28,290 bases of DNA from JBDKTH01 sp964558295 (GTDB lineage: Bacteria; Planctomycetota; Planctomycetia; Pirellulales; Thermoguttaceae), in the NCBI GenBank assembly GCA_964558295.1, contig CAZLDQ010000058.1, forward strand, positions 1 to 28,290. The letters run 5' to 3'. The notes beneath the pieces were generated by a model, which was not told the origin of the DNA, searched no databases, and saw only the letters and a list, made by a program, of their open reading frames with translations. A program made the translations under genes and the position numbers. This document shows positions 1-6,443 of the stretch, in pieces (position 1 is the first letter of the stretch; each line of letters starts with the position of its first letter).

Positions 1-399
1 CCCCAGTGAACACAAACCTCAACCTAAACCACCGCGCCACCTCTCGACTCTACAACTTGACAATCCCAAGCAGCGCTGCGTTTCCACGGCGGCACTGGCG
101 GGACGCCGATGCTGTGACTCAGGCCAAAAGCCTGTTTGGGCAACCGCGAGGGAGATTTGCTACACCCGTGTAACGTTTTGACCCCACTCGCTGATGTCGC
201 TTGAGGATCCCCTGTGAGAAACGTTTTCGTGATGAAATTCACGATCGGTTGATGAAACGGGACTCGACGCAGAGGGCTGCGTGCTTTTGAGCGGCGGGAT
301 GGCTTTGGGGCGGTTTTGCCAAGCGATTGGTCGTAACGGATCTCCGGAAAGCCCCCAACGACCAGGGATGAAGGGCGTCAAAAGGGAGCCCCCTCTGTA
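1..399. other. gene-less region, no supported CDS
   Basis: I find no reading frame here with a plausible ribosome binding site or a protein-like composition on either strand. The only small structure seen is a 6-bp inverted repeat (227-232 with 239-244, loop of six). The stretch lies directly upstream of the promoter at 400-428. Confidence 0.5.
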
Positions 400-428
400 T
401 TGCCTTGGCCAACGCAATTAGCTATAAT
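400..428 (+). promoter_or_regulatory. sigma-70-type promoter of candidate ncRNA
   Basis: TTGCCT (400-405) and a perfect TATAAT (423-428) are separated by 17 bases, the optimal spacing for a housekeeping sigma factor. Transcription would start near 435. No open reading frame with a Shine-Dalgarno begins within the next 200 bases, and a hairpin at 585-611 ends the segment, so the promoter is best read as driving a non-coding transcript. Confidence 0.6.
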
Positions 429-434
429 AGAGTC

Positions 435-618
435 GTAAGGTCAGTACCACGGAGCTGAAGGCTCTCGCGGTCGATGGGCGGGGGCTAGCCCGAGCCGGTG
501 GTATTGATGAGCGCTGTTGGATCCTTTTGAAGCCCGTGGGGTGAAACCATGTATCCAAGGCTTCCTCGATCCGGTCCGCTAGTTGGGCACTCGGCCGTTC
601 GCTGAGTGCCCGCTTCTT
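435..618 (+). ncRNA. candidate structured small RNA (about 185 nt)
   Basis: The segment between a strong promoter and a terminator-like hairpin folds well by eye into two domains. Domain 1 is closed by an 11-bp stem (440-450 with 498-508, including G-U pairs) and contains GGCTC/GAGCC (460-464 with 492-496) and GGGC/GCCC (476-479 with 488-491). Domain 2 is closed by GGATC/GATCC (519-523 with 568-572) and GAAGCC/GGCTTC (529-534 with 559-564). I could not match it to 6S, SRP, tmRNA, RNase P or a known riboswitch. It could be a trans-acting RNA, or a long leader of the gene at 996, though the internal hairpin argues against that. The 67-residue frame on the opposite strand has no ribosome binding site. 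Confidence 0.45.
585..618 (+). terminator. intrinsic terminator-like hairpin
   Basis: GGGCACTC (585-592) pairs perfectly with GAGTGCCC (604-611) around an 11-base loop. It is followed by a short pyrimidine tract (CGCTTCTT) rather than a clean T run, so termination efficiency is uncertain. It forms the 3' boundary of the candidate small RNA. Confidence 0.45.
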
Positions 619-995
619 CACCGGCGGTTGTTCACCAGCAACCTTCCTGAAGCCGGTACGTGATTAGCGCCAGGCGGCGGTCGTCTGGTCTCTCCTGGTG
701 TTTGGTTCGTAACAGAGGAGGAGTCAACAGACCGGCAATTGGTAACTTCGAAATCTGATTGGTTAGGCGCGCCTGCTGCTCTGGGATGCGTTGCCAATAC
801 GCGGGTCAGATCCTGTATCGACAGGGCTGTACCTTGACAAACGTGTATCGCACGTCGCCCTTCCTGGCCAGTAAGCGCGCCGCTTTTTTTCTTGCTCGTT
901 TCTGGGCGATTGGGGTGGCGGCGAACTGGAAGTCTGAAGTCTACCGAGAGCCGTTCCGTGGGGACTCGGCTCGCGGAATTGGCGTGGATGTCCTC
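619..995. other. gene-less stretch upstream of 996
   Basis: The frame of the next gene stays open back to 759, but the extra 79 residues lack a ribosome binding site and have a composition unlike the downstream protein. A small inverted repeat (GGTTG...CAACC, about 626-643) is the only other structure seen. Nothing else can be supported. Confidence 0.4.
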
Positions 996-1562
996 ATGCG
1001 ATTGCGGATGCGAATTCTGCTTTTGTTGGCGGCGCTCGTGGCCCTGGCGGCCGTGGGCTGGGGCTATGCGTGTCGCCAGGAACTTGTGCGCCAAGTCGCC
1101 CTGTATCGAGTCGGCGCCGCAGCGAGCTATGACGAGGCGCGTCAGGCCATCGCTTGGTTCGAACTCCAGCCGGGACGTTCTGAGAAGCTGCGCGAGTTGG
1201 TGCGCAAATGGGGGACGGGCAATGAACCGTTCGATCGCTATCTGGCACGGTACGTCAGTGATCCGGCCAGTGGCGAAGCGCTGCGCGAAGCCTTTTCGCT
1301 GAACCTGGCTTGGAACGACGAACACCTGCCCCGCTGGGCGAACTACTGGCAATCGCGTTCGGGCTCGTCCCCCGAGCAGCGCACCCGTTCCCTGCTGGCC
1401 CACTTGGATCTCCTGCTTGACGCTCCCTCGCCGCCGTCGCTGACCTGGCGGGAAGTGCTTGACCTGCAAGCCGTTTTCACCCTCGCTGGACACCCGCGGC
1501 TGGCCCACCGGCTGAGTCCGGAGAATTGGTCGGCCCGGTATCGGTTGTGGCGAGGGGAGTAG
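996..1562 (+). CDS. membrane-anchored hypothetical protein, 188 aa
   Basis: I do not recognise this protein. It starts with a basic MRLRMR segment and a single hydrophobic helix (about residues 5-23), which would serve as an uncleaved anchor or a signal peptide. The rest is a soluble, mostly helical domain rich in Arg, Leu, Trp and Ala, with no cysteine or recognisable catalytic motif. The start at 996 is chosen because the hydrophobic segment begins there. An alternative ATG lies at 1008 and the frame is open back to 759; none has a strong Shine-Dalgarno. It is a single gene, with a minus-strand lipoprotein gene converging on it. Coding status is supported by GC-rich third positions and a membrane-protein-like N-terminus. 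Confidence 0.6.
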   Translation: MRLRMRILLLLAALVALAAVGWGYACRQELVRQVALYRVGAAASYDEARQAIAWFELQPGRSEKLRELVRKWGTGNEPFDRYLARYVSDPASGEALREAFSLNLAWNDEHLPRWANYWQSRSGSSPEQRTRSLLAHLDLLLDAPSPPSLTWREVLDLQAVFTLAGHPRLAHRLSPENWSARYRLWRGE

Positions 1563-1689
1563 GGGATGGTGGATAGAACTCAAGTATCATGACTTGCAGA
1601 ATCGTACCGTTTGAACGTCACCGTTACCAAAGTCCTCCGCCCTATCGACGCTCCACGAACTACCCTCCACCAGCCATCTTTTGCCCTTC

Positions 1690-1738
1690 ACCAAGAAACA
1701 AAACCGGCCGGGATCGCCATCCGTGGCGCCGGCCGGTT
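1690..1738 (-). terminator. rho-independent terminator of the lipoprotein gene
   Basis: A perfect 10-bp stem AACCGGCCGG (1702-1711) / CCGGCCGGTT (1729-1738) with a 17-base loop lies 40 bases beyond the stop of the minus-strand lipoprotein gene. Read on the minus strand the stem is followed by a T-rich tract (TTTTGTTTCTT), as expected of an intrinsic terminator. Confidence 0.65.
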
Positions 1739-1777
1739 GTGTACGGTCGGGGACCATCCCAAGACTTGGGGACGGTG

Positions 1778-2008
1778 TCAGGGACCGATGCTGCGGGGGC
1801 AGCGGGCAAGGAAGTCGCGTGGACCGTGGAGGGTGTAATATGGATAGGCCACTGCCCCCATGGTGGCATTCGGGGGCGCGACGGGACCGCAACTCTGGCA
1901 CGTCTCCGGGGCCATTGGGCAGGTGCCGGCATAGTTTCGGGTTTGGGTGCAGCCACTCGCGGCAACCAGGGCAAAGATCGCCAGCAGGGTCAATAACGTG
2001 TATTTCAT
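1778..2008 (-). CDS. small secreted lipoprotein, 76 aa
   Basis: The N-terminus is a short basic start, a hydrophobic stretch (residues 4-16) and a lipobox A-S-G-C with the lipid-attachment Cys at residue 20. The mature part of about 56 residues is rich in Cys, Pro, Thr and Tyr (cysteines near CPMAPETCQSC). ATG 2008 is preferred over upstream frames because the signal peptide begins there and AAAGGA lies about ten bases before it. Small Cys-containing lipoproteins of this kind are common and mostly uncharacterised in planctomycetes. It is monocistronic, with a good terminator downstream and no partner on the same strand. Its function is unknown; envelope location is inferred from the lipobox. 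Confidence 0.75.
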   Translation of the reverse strand: MKYTLLTLLAIFALVAASGCTQTRNYAGTCPMAPETCQSCGPVAPPNATMGAVAYPYYTLHGPRDFLARCPRSIGP

Positions 2009-2239
2009 CTCGAAAGGTTCCTTTCCCCACGGTTTGGGCCAGTGACCGTCGTTTCCTCCTTGAGTTTCTGATCGGCCCGACAACTGGCAGAGTCCAGAAA
2101 TTCGTAAGAACTCGCACGGCCGTTACCCCCGGCCCCGGAGAGGAGCCAGGCTGTGGGGGCTTTGGGCCGAGTTTGCCGGCCCGGCCGAGCCTTTTGCCCG
2201 CTGGACGGACGTTCGCGGCTCTGGTACGGTTAGGGGATC

Positions 2240-3106
2240 ATGGTAGCTTCTATCGAATACATCGAGGGCGTTATCCGGACGTTCGCCGCAGCGACTCAGG
2301 CGAACCTAGACACTCCAAGCCGTATGGGGAATGCCATCTGTCTCACCGAGGACGTGGCCGACGATCTGTTGGTCACCGGCGACTTGCATGGACAGCGGCG
2401 TAACTTCAACCTGATTTGCCGGCTGGCCGCCCTGGACCAACACCCACGCCGGCACCTGGTCCTCCAGGAGGTCTGCCATGGCGGCCCGACGTACCCAGCC
2501 AATGGCGGGTGTATGTCTCATCTGGTGCTTGAAGAGGTGGCCAAACTCAAGGTCCGCTATCCCGACCGAGTTCATTTCATCCTCAGCAACCATGAGCTGT
2601 CGGAAATCAGCGACTATCCGATCCAGAAGAACAAGCAGATGCTCAATCTCCAGTTCCGGCTGGGATTGCAGCAGATGTATGGGCCGGCGACGGAGAAGGT
2701 TCGGGAGGCCTATCTGGAGTTTCTCCGAAGCTGTCCGCTGGCCGTGCGTCTGCCCAGCGGCGTGTTCATCTCCCACAGCATTCCGCAACAAGTCGACGTG
2801 CGCCCGTTCGATAAGTCGCTCTTCACCCGGGAACTCGATCCGGTCGAGTACTATGAGCAGACCGATCTGTTTGAGCTGGTTTGGGGGCGGGACTATCGTG
2901 AGGAAAACGCTCGGGCGTTTGCGGCGATGGTCGGGGCGACCGTCCTGATCAACGGTCATGAGCCGTGTGCCGAGGGATTCGCCGTACCGAACAAGATCCA
3001 GGTGATTCTCGATTGTTGCAGCGACAAGGCGTGTTGTGTCCTGTTGCCGGTGGGGCCGCCGCTGAGCCACGCGGAGGTTGTCCGGCGGATTCAGAAACTG
3101 GCTTGA
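2240..3106 (+). CDS. PPP-family (calcineurin-like) phosphoesterase
   Basis: A 288-residue protein with the metallophosphoesterase motifs of the PPP serine/threonine phosphatase group: GDLHGQ (metal ligands D48 and H50), SNHE (N117, H118, E119, replacing the usual GNHE), a later SHS and a C-terminal INGHEP. The second canonical motif, GDxVDRG, appears only as LQEVCHGG (about 75-82), so its aspartate ligand is replaced, possibly by Glu. It should hydrolyse a phosphoester with a dinuclear metal centre in the cytoplasm (no signal peptide). The substrate cannot be told: it may be a phosphoprotein or a small molecule such as a dinucleotide. AGGGG lies just upstream of ATG 2240. The gene is followed after 28 bases by a small membrane protein gene, suggesting co-transcription. 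Confidence 0.85.
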   Translation: MVASIEYIEGVIRTFAAATQANLDTPSRMGNAICLTEDVADDLLVTGDLHGQRRNFNLICRLAALDQHPRRHLVLQEVCHGGPTYPANGGCMSHLVLEEVAKLKVRYPDRVHFILSNHELSEISDYPIQKNKQMLNLQFRLGLQQMYGPATEKVREAYLEFLRSCPLAVRLPSGVFISHSIPQQVDVRPFDKSLFTRELDPVEYYEQTDLFELVWGRDYREENARAFAAMVGATVLINGHEPCAEGFAVPNKIQVILDCCSDKACCVLLPVGPPLSHAEVVRRIQKLA

Positions 3107-3134
3107 AGGCTCGCGCTGGTCGAGGGGATCTGCC

Positions 3135-3374
3135 ATGAGGGAGTCGCCAGAACCGTCGCCGCCGGAACGCTGGTATCAGTTCTCGCTCGCCCGGCTGTTG
3201 TTGCTGATAACGTTGCTGAGCGTCCTGGTGGCCTCCTGGGCAGGGTTAACGCGTGCGGGCGGTTCGACGCCGCTGGGGATCTACGTGCTGACGATGGCGG
3301 CACCCCTGGCGGGGGTGGTCGTGCTGAGTCTGTGGCAGGCGCTCTTGCGATTTTGGGATCGCCGGGACTCCTGA
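3135..3374 (+). CDS. small two-helix membrane protein, 79 aa
   Basis: After a Pro/Glu-rich cytoplasmic-type start there are two hydrophobic segments, about residues 15-36 (FSLARLLLLITLLSVLVASW) and 46-68, with a short basic tail. The first segment is of the FSLRxLLLLxTLxAV type found in many short planctomycete proteins, where it probably acts as a membrane anchor. GAGGGG lies eight bases before ATG 3135, so this start is preferred over the in-frame start at 3078, which would overlap the phosphoesterase gene. It probably shares a transcript with that gene. No enzymatic motif is seen and the function is unknown. Confidence 0.65.
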   Translation: MRESPEPSPPERWYQFSLARLLLLITLLSVLVASWAGLTRAGGSTPLGIYVLTMAAPLAGVVVLSLWQALLRFWDRRDS

Positions 3375-3547
3375 AAAGCTTGCCGCACAAGTGGCCGGGC
3401 GAAACGGAGAGAGCGGTCTGGGGGGGCTATGGGGGGTGGATCGGTATTGGAGCCGACGAAGGAATCTGTTACAAAACCTCGTTCGAGGGATGCGCTCTTG
3501 GCACGCGCTGGCTGCCGTGATTTCGCCTCTTTAGGGATGCTTCAAGG

Positions 3548-5551
3548 ATGAAGAATTTCGCCCGGGTCTTGCGGCTTGCTTTGCGGTATCGCTATTCGTT
3601 TATCGCTTCCATCCTTTGCGCGCTGGCGGTGGGTGTGCTCTGGGGGGGGAATCTGGGGGCCATCTTTCCGTTCGTTGAAATTGCCCTGTACGCCAAGTCG
3701 ATCCAGCAATCGATCGCCACGAAGATCGAGGAGGCTGAGGCGGCCGTCGTTCAAAAAAAGGCCGAAGTGGAGACGCTCCGCAGGGAATTGCAGACCGCCT
3801 CGACGGGCGAGCAGCGCTCGATCGAACGACGGATTGCCTTGATCCAGTCGCGGATCGTGGCGGAGGAGAATCTGCTGGCTAAATGCCGTTGGATTCAACC
3901 CTATGTAGTGCGTTATCTGCCCCAAGATCCCTTTAAGACGTTGGTCGTTTTTTTAGGATTGTCGATTCTGGGGACGGGCCTAAAGAGCGTGTTTCTGGTG
4001 CTTCATACGGTCTTGGTCGCGCGGATGGCGAATCGGGCCACCTTCTCGTTGCGTAAGCGGTTCTTTCGCCGCACACTCCGCATGGATGTGGCCACCTTCA
4101 GCAACGATGGCACGGCCGACCTGATGAGCCGGTTCACGCACGACATGGAAAGCCTGACCAGCGGGCTGGAGGCCTTGCTCGGCAAACTGGTCCGGGAACC
4201 GCTGAAGATGGCGGCCTGCTTGATCGGCGCGGGGTACATCTGCTGGCGGCTGTTGATCTGCTCGCTGATCCTGGCCCCGGTCGCCGGCCTGCTGATCCGC
4301 TGGTTGGCCAAGACGCTCCGGCGGGCGAATCGGCGCGCGATGGAGGAAATGGCTCAACTCTACGGGACTCTGGAAGAGGCTTTCCGCGGCATCAAGGTGG
4401 TCAAGTCGTTCACGATGGAGCCGCAGGAACGACGCCGATTTCACACGCGCAGCAAGGCCTACTACGGACGCACGATGCGAATCGCCCGCTATGACTCGCT
4501 GCTCCATCCGCTGACGGAGATCCTGGGAATTGGCACGATCAGTCTGGCGATCATGGCGGGGGCTTATCTGGTGCTCAATGGACAGACGCATCTGTTCGGT
4601 ATCCGGATCAGTGAGCGGCCGCTGGAGATCCCCACCCTGCTGGTGTTCTTCGGGTTTCTGATCGGCGCGGCTGACCCGCTGCGCAAGCTTTCCGATGTGT
4701 TTACCCGGCTCCAGCGTGGCGAGGCCGCAGCCGACCGGATTTATAGCCTCTTGGACCGGGAGCCGATGGTGCGCGACCCGAAACAGCCACGTCCTTTGGG
4801 ACGCCACCGGAAGAATCTGGTGTTCGAGGGGGTCGAATTTGCCTATCAGCCCGAGCGCCCCGTGCTGCACAAGATCGATCTGGAGATCGGCTTTGGCGAG
4901 GTGATTGGGATTGTGGGGCCCAGCGGCTGTGGGAAGAGCAGTCTGGTGAACCTGATCCCCCGATTTGCCGATCCAACGGCCGGTCAGATCCGCCTGGACG
5001 GTCTGCCGCTGACCGACCTCAAGTTACGTGAGCTGCGAGGCCAGATTGGCCTGGTGACGCAGGAGCCGCTGTTGTTCGACGACACGGTGCTGAACAATAT
5101 CCGTTATGGGTCGCCCCATGCCACGCCAGAACAAGTCGTGGACGCGGCCAAACGGGCCCATGCCCATCGCTTTATCGAGCAGGAGCTTCCCGAGGGGTAT
5201 GAGACGAATCTTGGTCCGATGGGGGGGCAGCTCTCCGGCGGCCAGCGGCAACGCATCGCTCTGGCCCGTGCAATCCTTCGCGATCCGTCGATCCTGATCC
5301 TCGACGAGGCGACCAGCCAGGTCGACCTGGAGAGCGAGCAAGTGATCCAGCACGTTTTGGGGGATTTCATCCGCGGCCGCACGACGGTGATTGTGACCCA
5401 TCGACTCGGTCTCCTGGCCTTGGCGGACCGCGTGGTGGTCATGCAGGACGGCCGGATCGCAGACGTCGGACAGCACGATGAGCTATTGGCCCGCTGCGAC
5501 TTCTACAAACGGCTGTTTGAGATTCAGTTGGCTGACCTGAAAATCGCTTAG
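3548..5551 (+). CDS. MsbA-like ABC exporter, fused permease-ATPase
   Basis: A 667-residue half-transporter. The permease part spans about 1-400, with predicted membrane helices near 17-40, 130-155, 215-255 and 325-390. The nucleotide-binding domain follows: Walker A GPSGCGKSS (457-465), signature LSGGQ (562-566), Walker B ILILDE (582-587), H-loop His 618. It should work as a homodimer exporting lipids, glycolipids or other hydrophobic compounds, like MsbA or lipid A/multidrug exporters. Unusual is a charged, heptad-like insertion at about residues 48-112, in the first extracytoplasmic loop between helices 1 and 2, predicted as a coiled coil; it explains why the protein is about 80 residues longer than MsbA. 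The start is ATG 3548, after AAGG. No substrate-indicating neighbour is present. Confidence 0.93.
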   Translation: MKNFARVLRLALRYRYSFIASILCALAVGVLWGGNLGAIFPFVEIALYAKSIQQSIATKIEEAEAAVVQKKAEVETLRRELQTASTGEQRSIERRIALIQSRIVAEENLLAKCRWIQPYVVRYLPQDPFKTLVVFLGLSILGTGLKSVFLVLHTVLVARMANRATFSLRKRFFRRTLRMDVATFSNDGTADLMSRFTHDMESLTSGLEALLGKLVREPLKMAACLIGAGYICWRLLICSLILAPVAGLLIRWLAKTLRRANRRAMEEMAQLYGTLEEAFRGIKVVKSFTMEPQERRRFHTRSKAYYGRTMRIARYDSLLHPLTEILGIGTISLAIMAGAYLVLNGQTHLFGIRISERPLEIPTLLVFFGFLIGAADPLRKLSDVFTRLQRGEAAADRIYSLLDREPMVRDPKQPRPLGRHRKNLVFEGVEFAYQPERPVLHKIDLEIGFGEVIGIVGPSGCGKSSLVNLIPRFADPTAGQIRLDGLPLTDLKLRELRGQIGLVTQEPLLFDDTVLNNIRYGSPHATPEQVVDAAKRAHAHRFIEQELPEGYETNLGPMGGQLSGGQRQRIALARAILRDPSILILDEATSQVDLESEQVIQHVLGDFIRGRTTVIVTHRLGLLALADRVVVMQDGRIADVGQHDELLARCDFYKRLFEIQLADLKIA

Positions 5552-5670
5552 GGATAGCCTGCTCTGGGCGGGGGCGAGTTCTCGGGTGAAAGCTTTTCGG
5601 GTGCTGGCACGCTGTTTGCATTCAAAGAAAGTCGCCTCTGCGAGAGCAGAGCAGTCACCCCCCCCAGAAA

Positions 5671-5701
5671 CCCTGGCGGCTCCGCCTTGGAGCCGCCAGG
5701 G
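5671..5701. repeat. perfect 13-bp palindromic hairpin
   Basis: CCCTGGCGGCTCC (5671-5683) and its exact complement (5689-5701) flank a 5-base loop GCCTT. There is no T run on the plus strand. It could stop or stabilise the ABC exporter transcript, or be a member of a dispersed palindromic (REP-like) family. Confidence 0.6.
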
Positions 5702-5846
5702 CCGAAACAGAGAAGAGGCAATTTTCTGGTTTAACGGGGCCGGCAAACGGAAGAGGTGCGTGCGGCGGTTGAGCCTAGCCGGGTTGTCGGGGTCGTTGGC
5801 ACGCAAAAACACGTCAGGAACAGAGAGAGGCACCCCTCCCGACGGG

Positions 5847-5866
5847 TCGGAAGCCCCGGCTTCCGA
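5847..5866. repeat. short GC-rich palindrome
   Basis: TCGGAAGCC (5847-5855) pairs with GGCTTCCGA (5858-5866), a near-continuous palindrome with only two central bases. It lies 145 bases after the 13-bp palindrome in the same gene-less region and may belong to a dispersed intergenic palindrome class. Confidence 0.45.
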
Positions 5867-6330
5867 GAAACACCAGGCGAGCTGGAGAGTCACTGCCCAT
5901 AGGACTTTCCGCTCGCCTGTTCTATTTTGCTACGGTAAAATCGTACAAGTGTTGCACTATGATACACCCGTTTGGTGATTGCCTCTCGTCGGCAAGCCTC
6001 CGTGGCACCTTTCATTGAGGTCTTGAATCGCCATGGTCAGGCAGGCGTTCGGATCGGAAGGGACTGTCGTAGATCGTTCGCCAGCGAAGAGGTCCTGGGA
6101 ATGGCAAGCCCCGGCCCCAGCGGGTTGACGGCCCAGGGCGGCGATCAAGTCGTGGCGATGGCGAGGAAGGTTGGAGGGCCTCGGTTGACCGTTGCGTGGG
6201 CAGGCTTTCTCTCTCCCGGGTCGAGATCTTGGAAGCAGGGCAGGCGGAAGGTGTTGCTTGGAGAGGGGGAGCCAATTGCAGGACTGCATCTGGGTTGACA
6301 AACTTTCCGCTTTTCGCCATCCTCGTACGT

Positions 6331-6354
6331 TTGCCCCTTTTCCTCGTGGGGCAA
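6331..6354 (+). promoter_or_regulatory. stem-loop in the speA upstream region
   Basis: TTGCCCC (6331-6337) pairs with GGGGCAA (6348-6354) around a 10-base loop, about 90 bases before the speA start. A TAATAT (6360-6365) follows directly. It could be a leader hairpin or an operator over a promoter; no known polyamine or arginine riboswitch could be recognised. Confidence 0.3.
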
Positions 6355-6443
6355 TCGAGTAATATACCGATTGGCAATGATTTTCTGCACGAAATTGTTC
6401 GTCCTCTCCGGCCTTTAGCCCACTTTAGGGAGAACGGTTGTTG

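Larger units (their letters stand above)
5552..6443. other. long intergenic region before speA
   Basis: Nearly 900 bases without a convincing gene. The frames at 5586-5978 and 5972-6298 lack ribosome binding sites and read as low-complexity basic translations. The region holds palindromes at 5671-5701, 5847-5866 and 6331-6354, and an A/T-rich patch around 5920-5965 that may contain a promoter (TAAAAT, TATGAT), though no well-spaced -35/-10 pair is seen. A TTGACA at 6295-6300 also lacks a convincing -10. It probably carries the speA promoter and leader and perhaps the ABC gene's terminator. Confidence 0.5.

Noticed and set aside
418..621. 67-codon minus-strand frame opposite the candidate RNA
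   Set aside because: It starts with GTG without a ribosome binding site, and its sequence is constrained by perfect inverted repeats that fit an RNA on the other strand.
618..1583. 321-codon minus-strand frame
   Set aside because: Basic, Arg/Pro/Gln-rich translation typical of the antisense of a GC-rich gene; it overlaps the membrane-anchored protein at 996-1562.
2306..3136. 276-codon minus-strand frame over the phosphoesterase
   Set aside because: Antisense shadow; the plus strand has clear catalytic motifs.
5586..6298. Two plus-strand frames (5586-5978, 5972-6298) before speA
   Set aside because: No ribosome binding sites, low-complexity basic translations, and the first spans two palindromes.
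6295..6443. A polyamine, arginine or SAM riboswitch before speA
   Set aside because: Only a simple 7-bp hairpin is visible; no conserved riboswitch core could be recognised.
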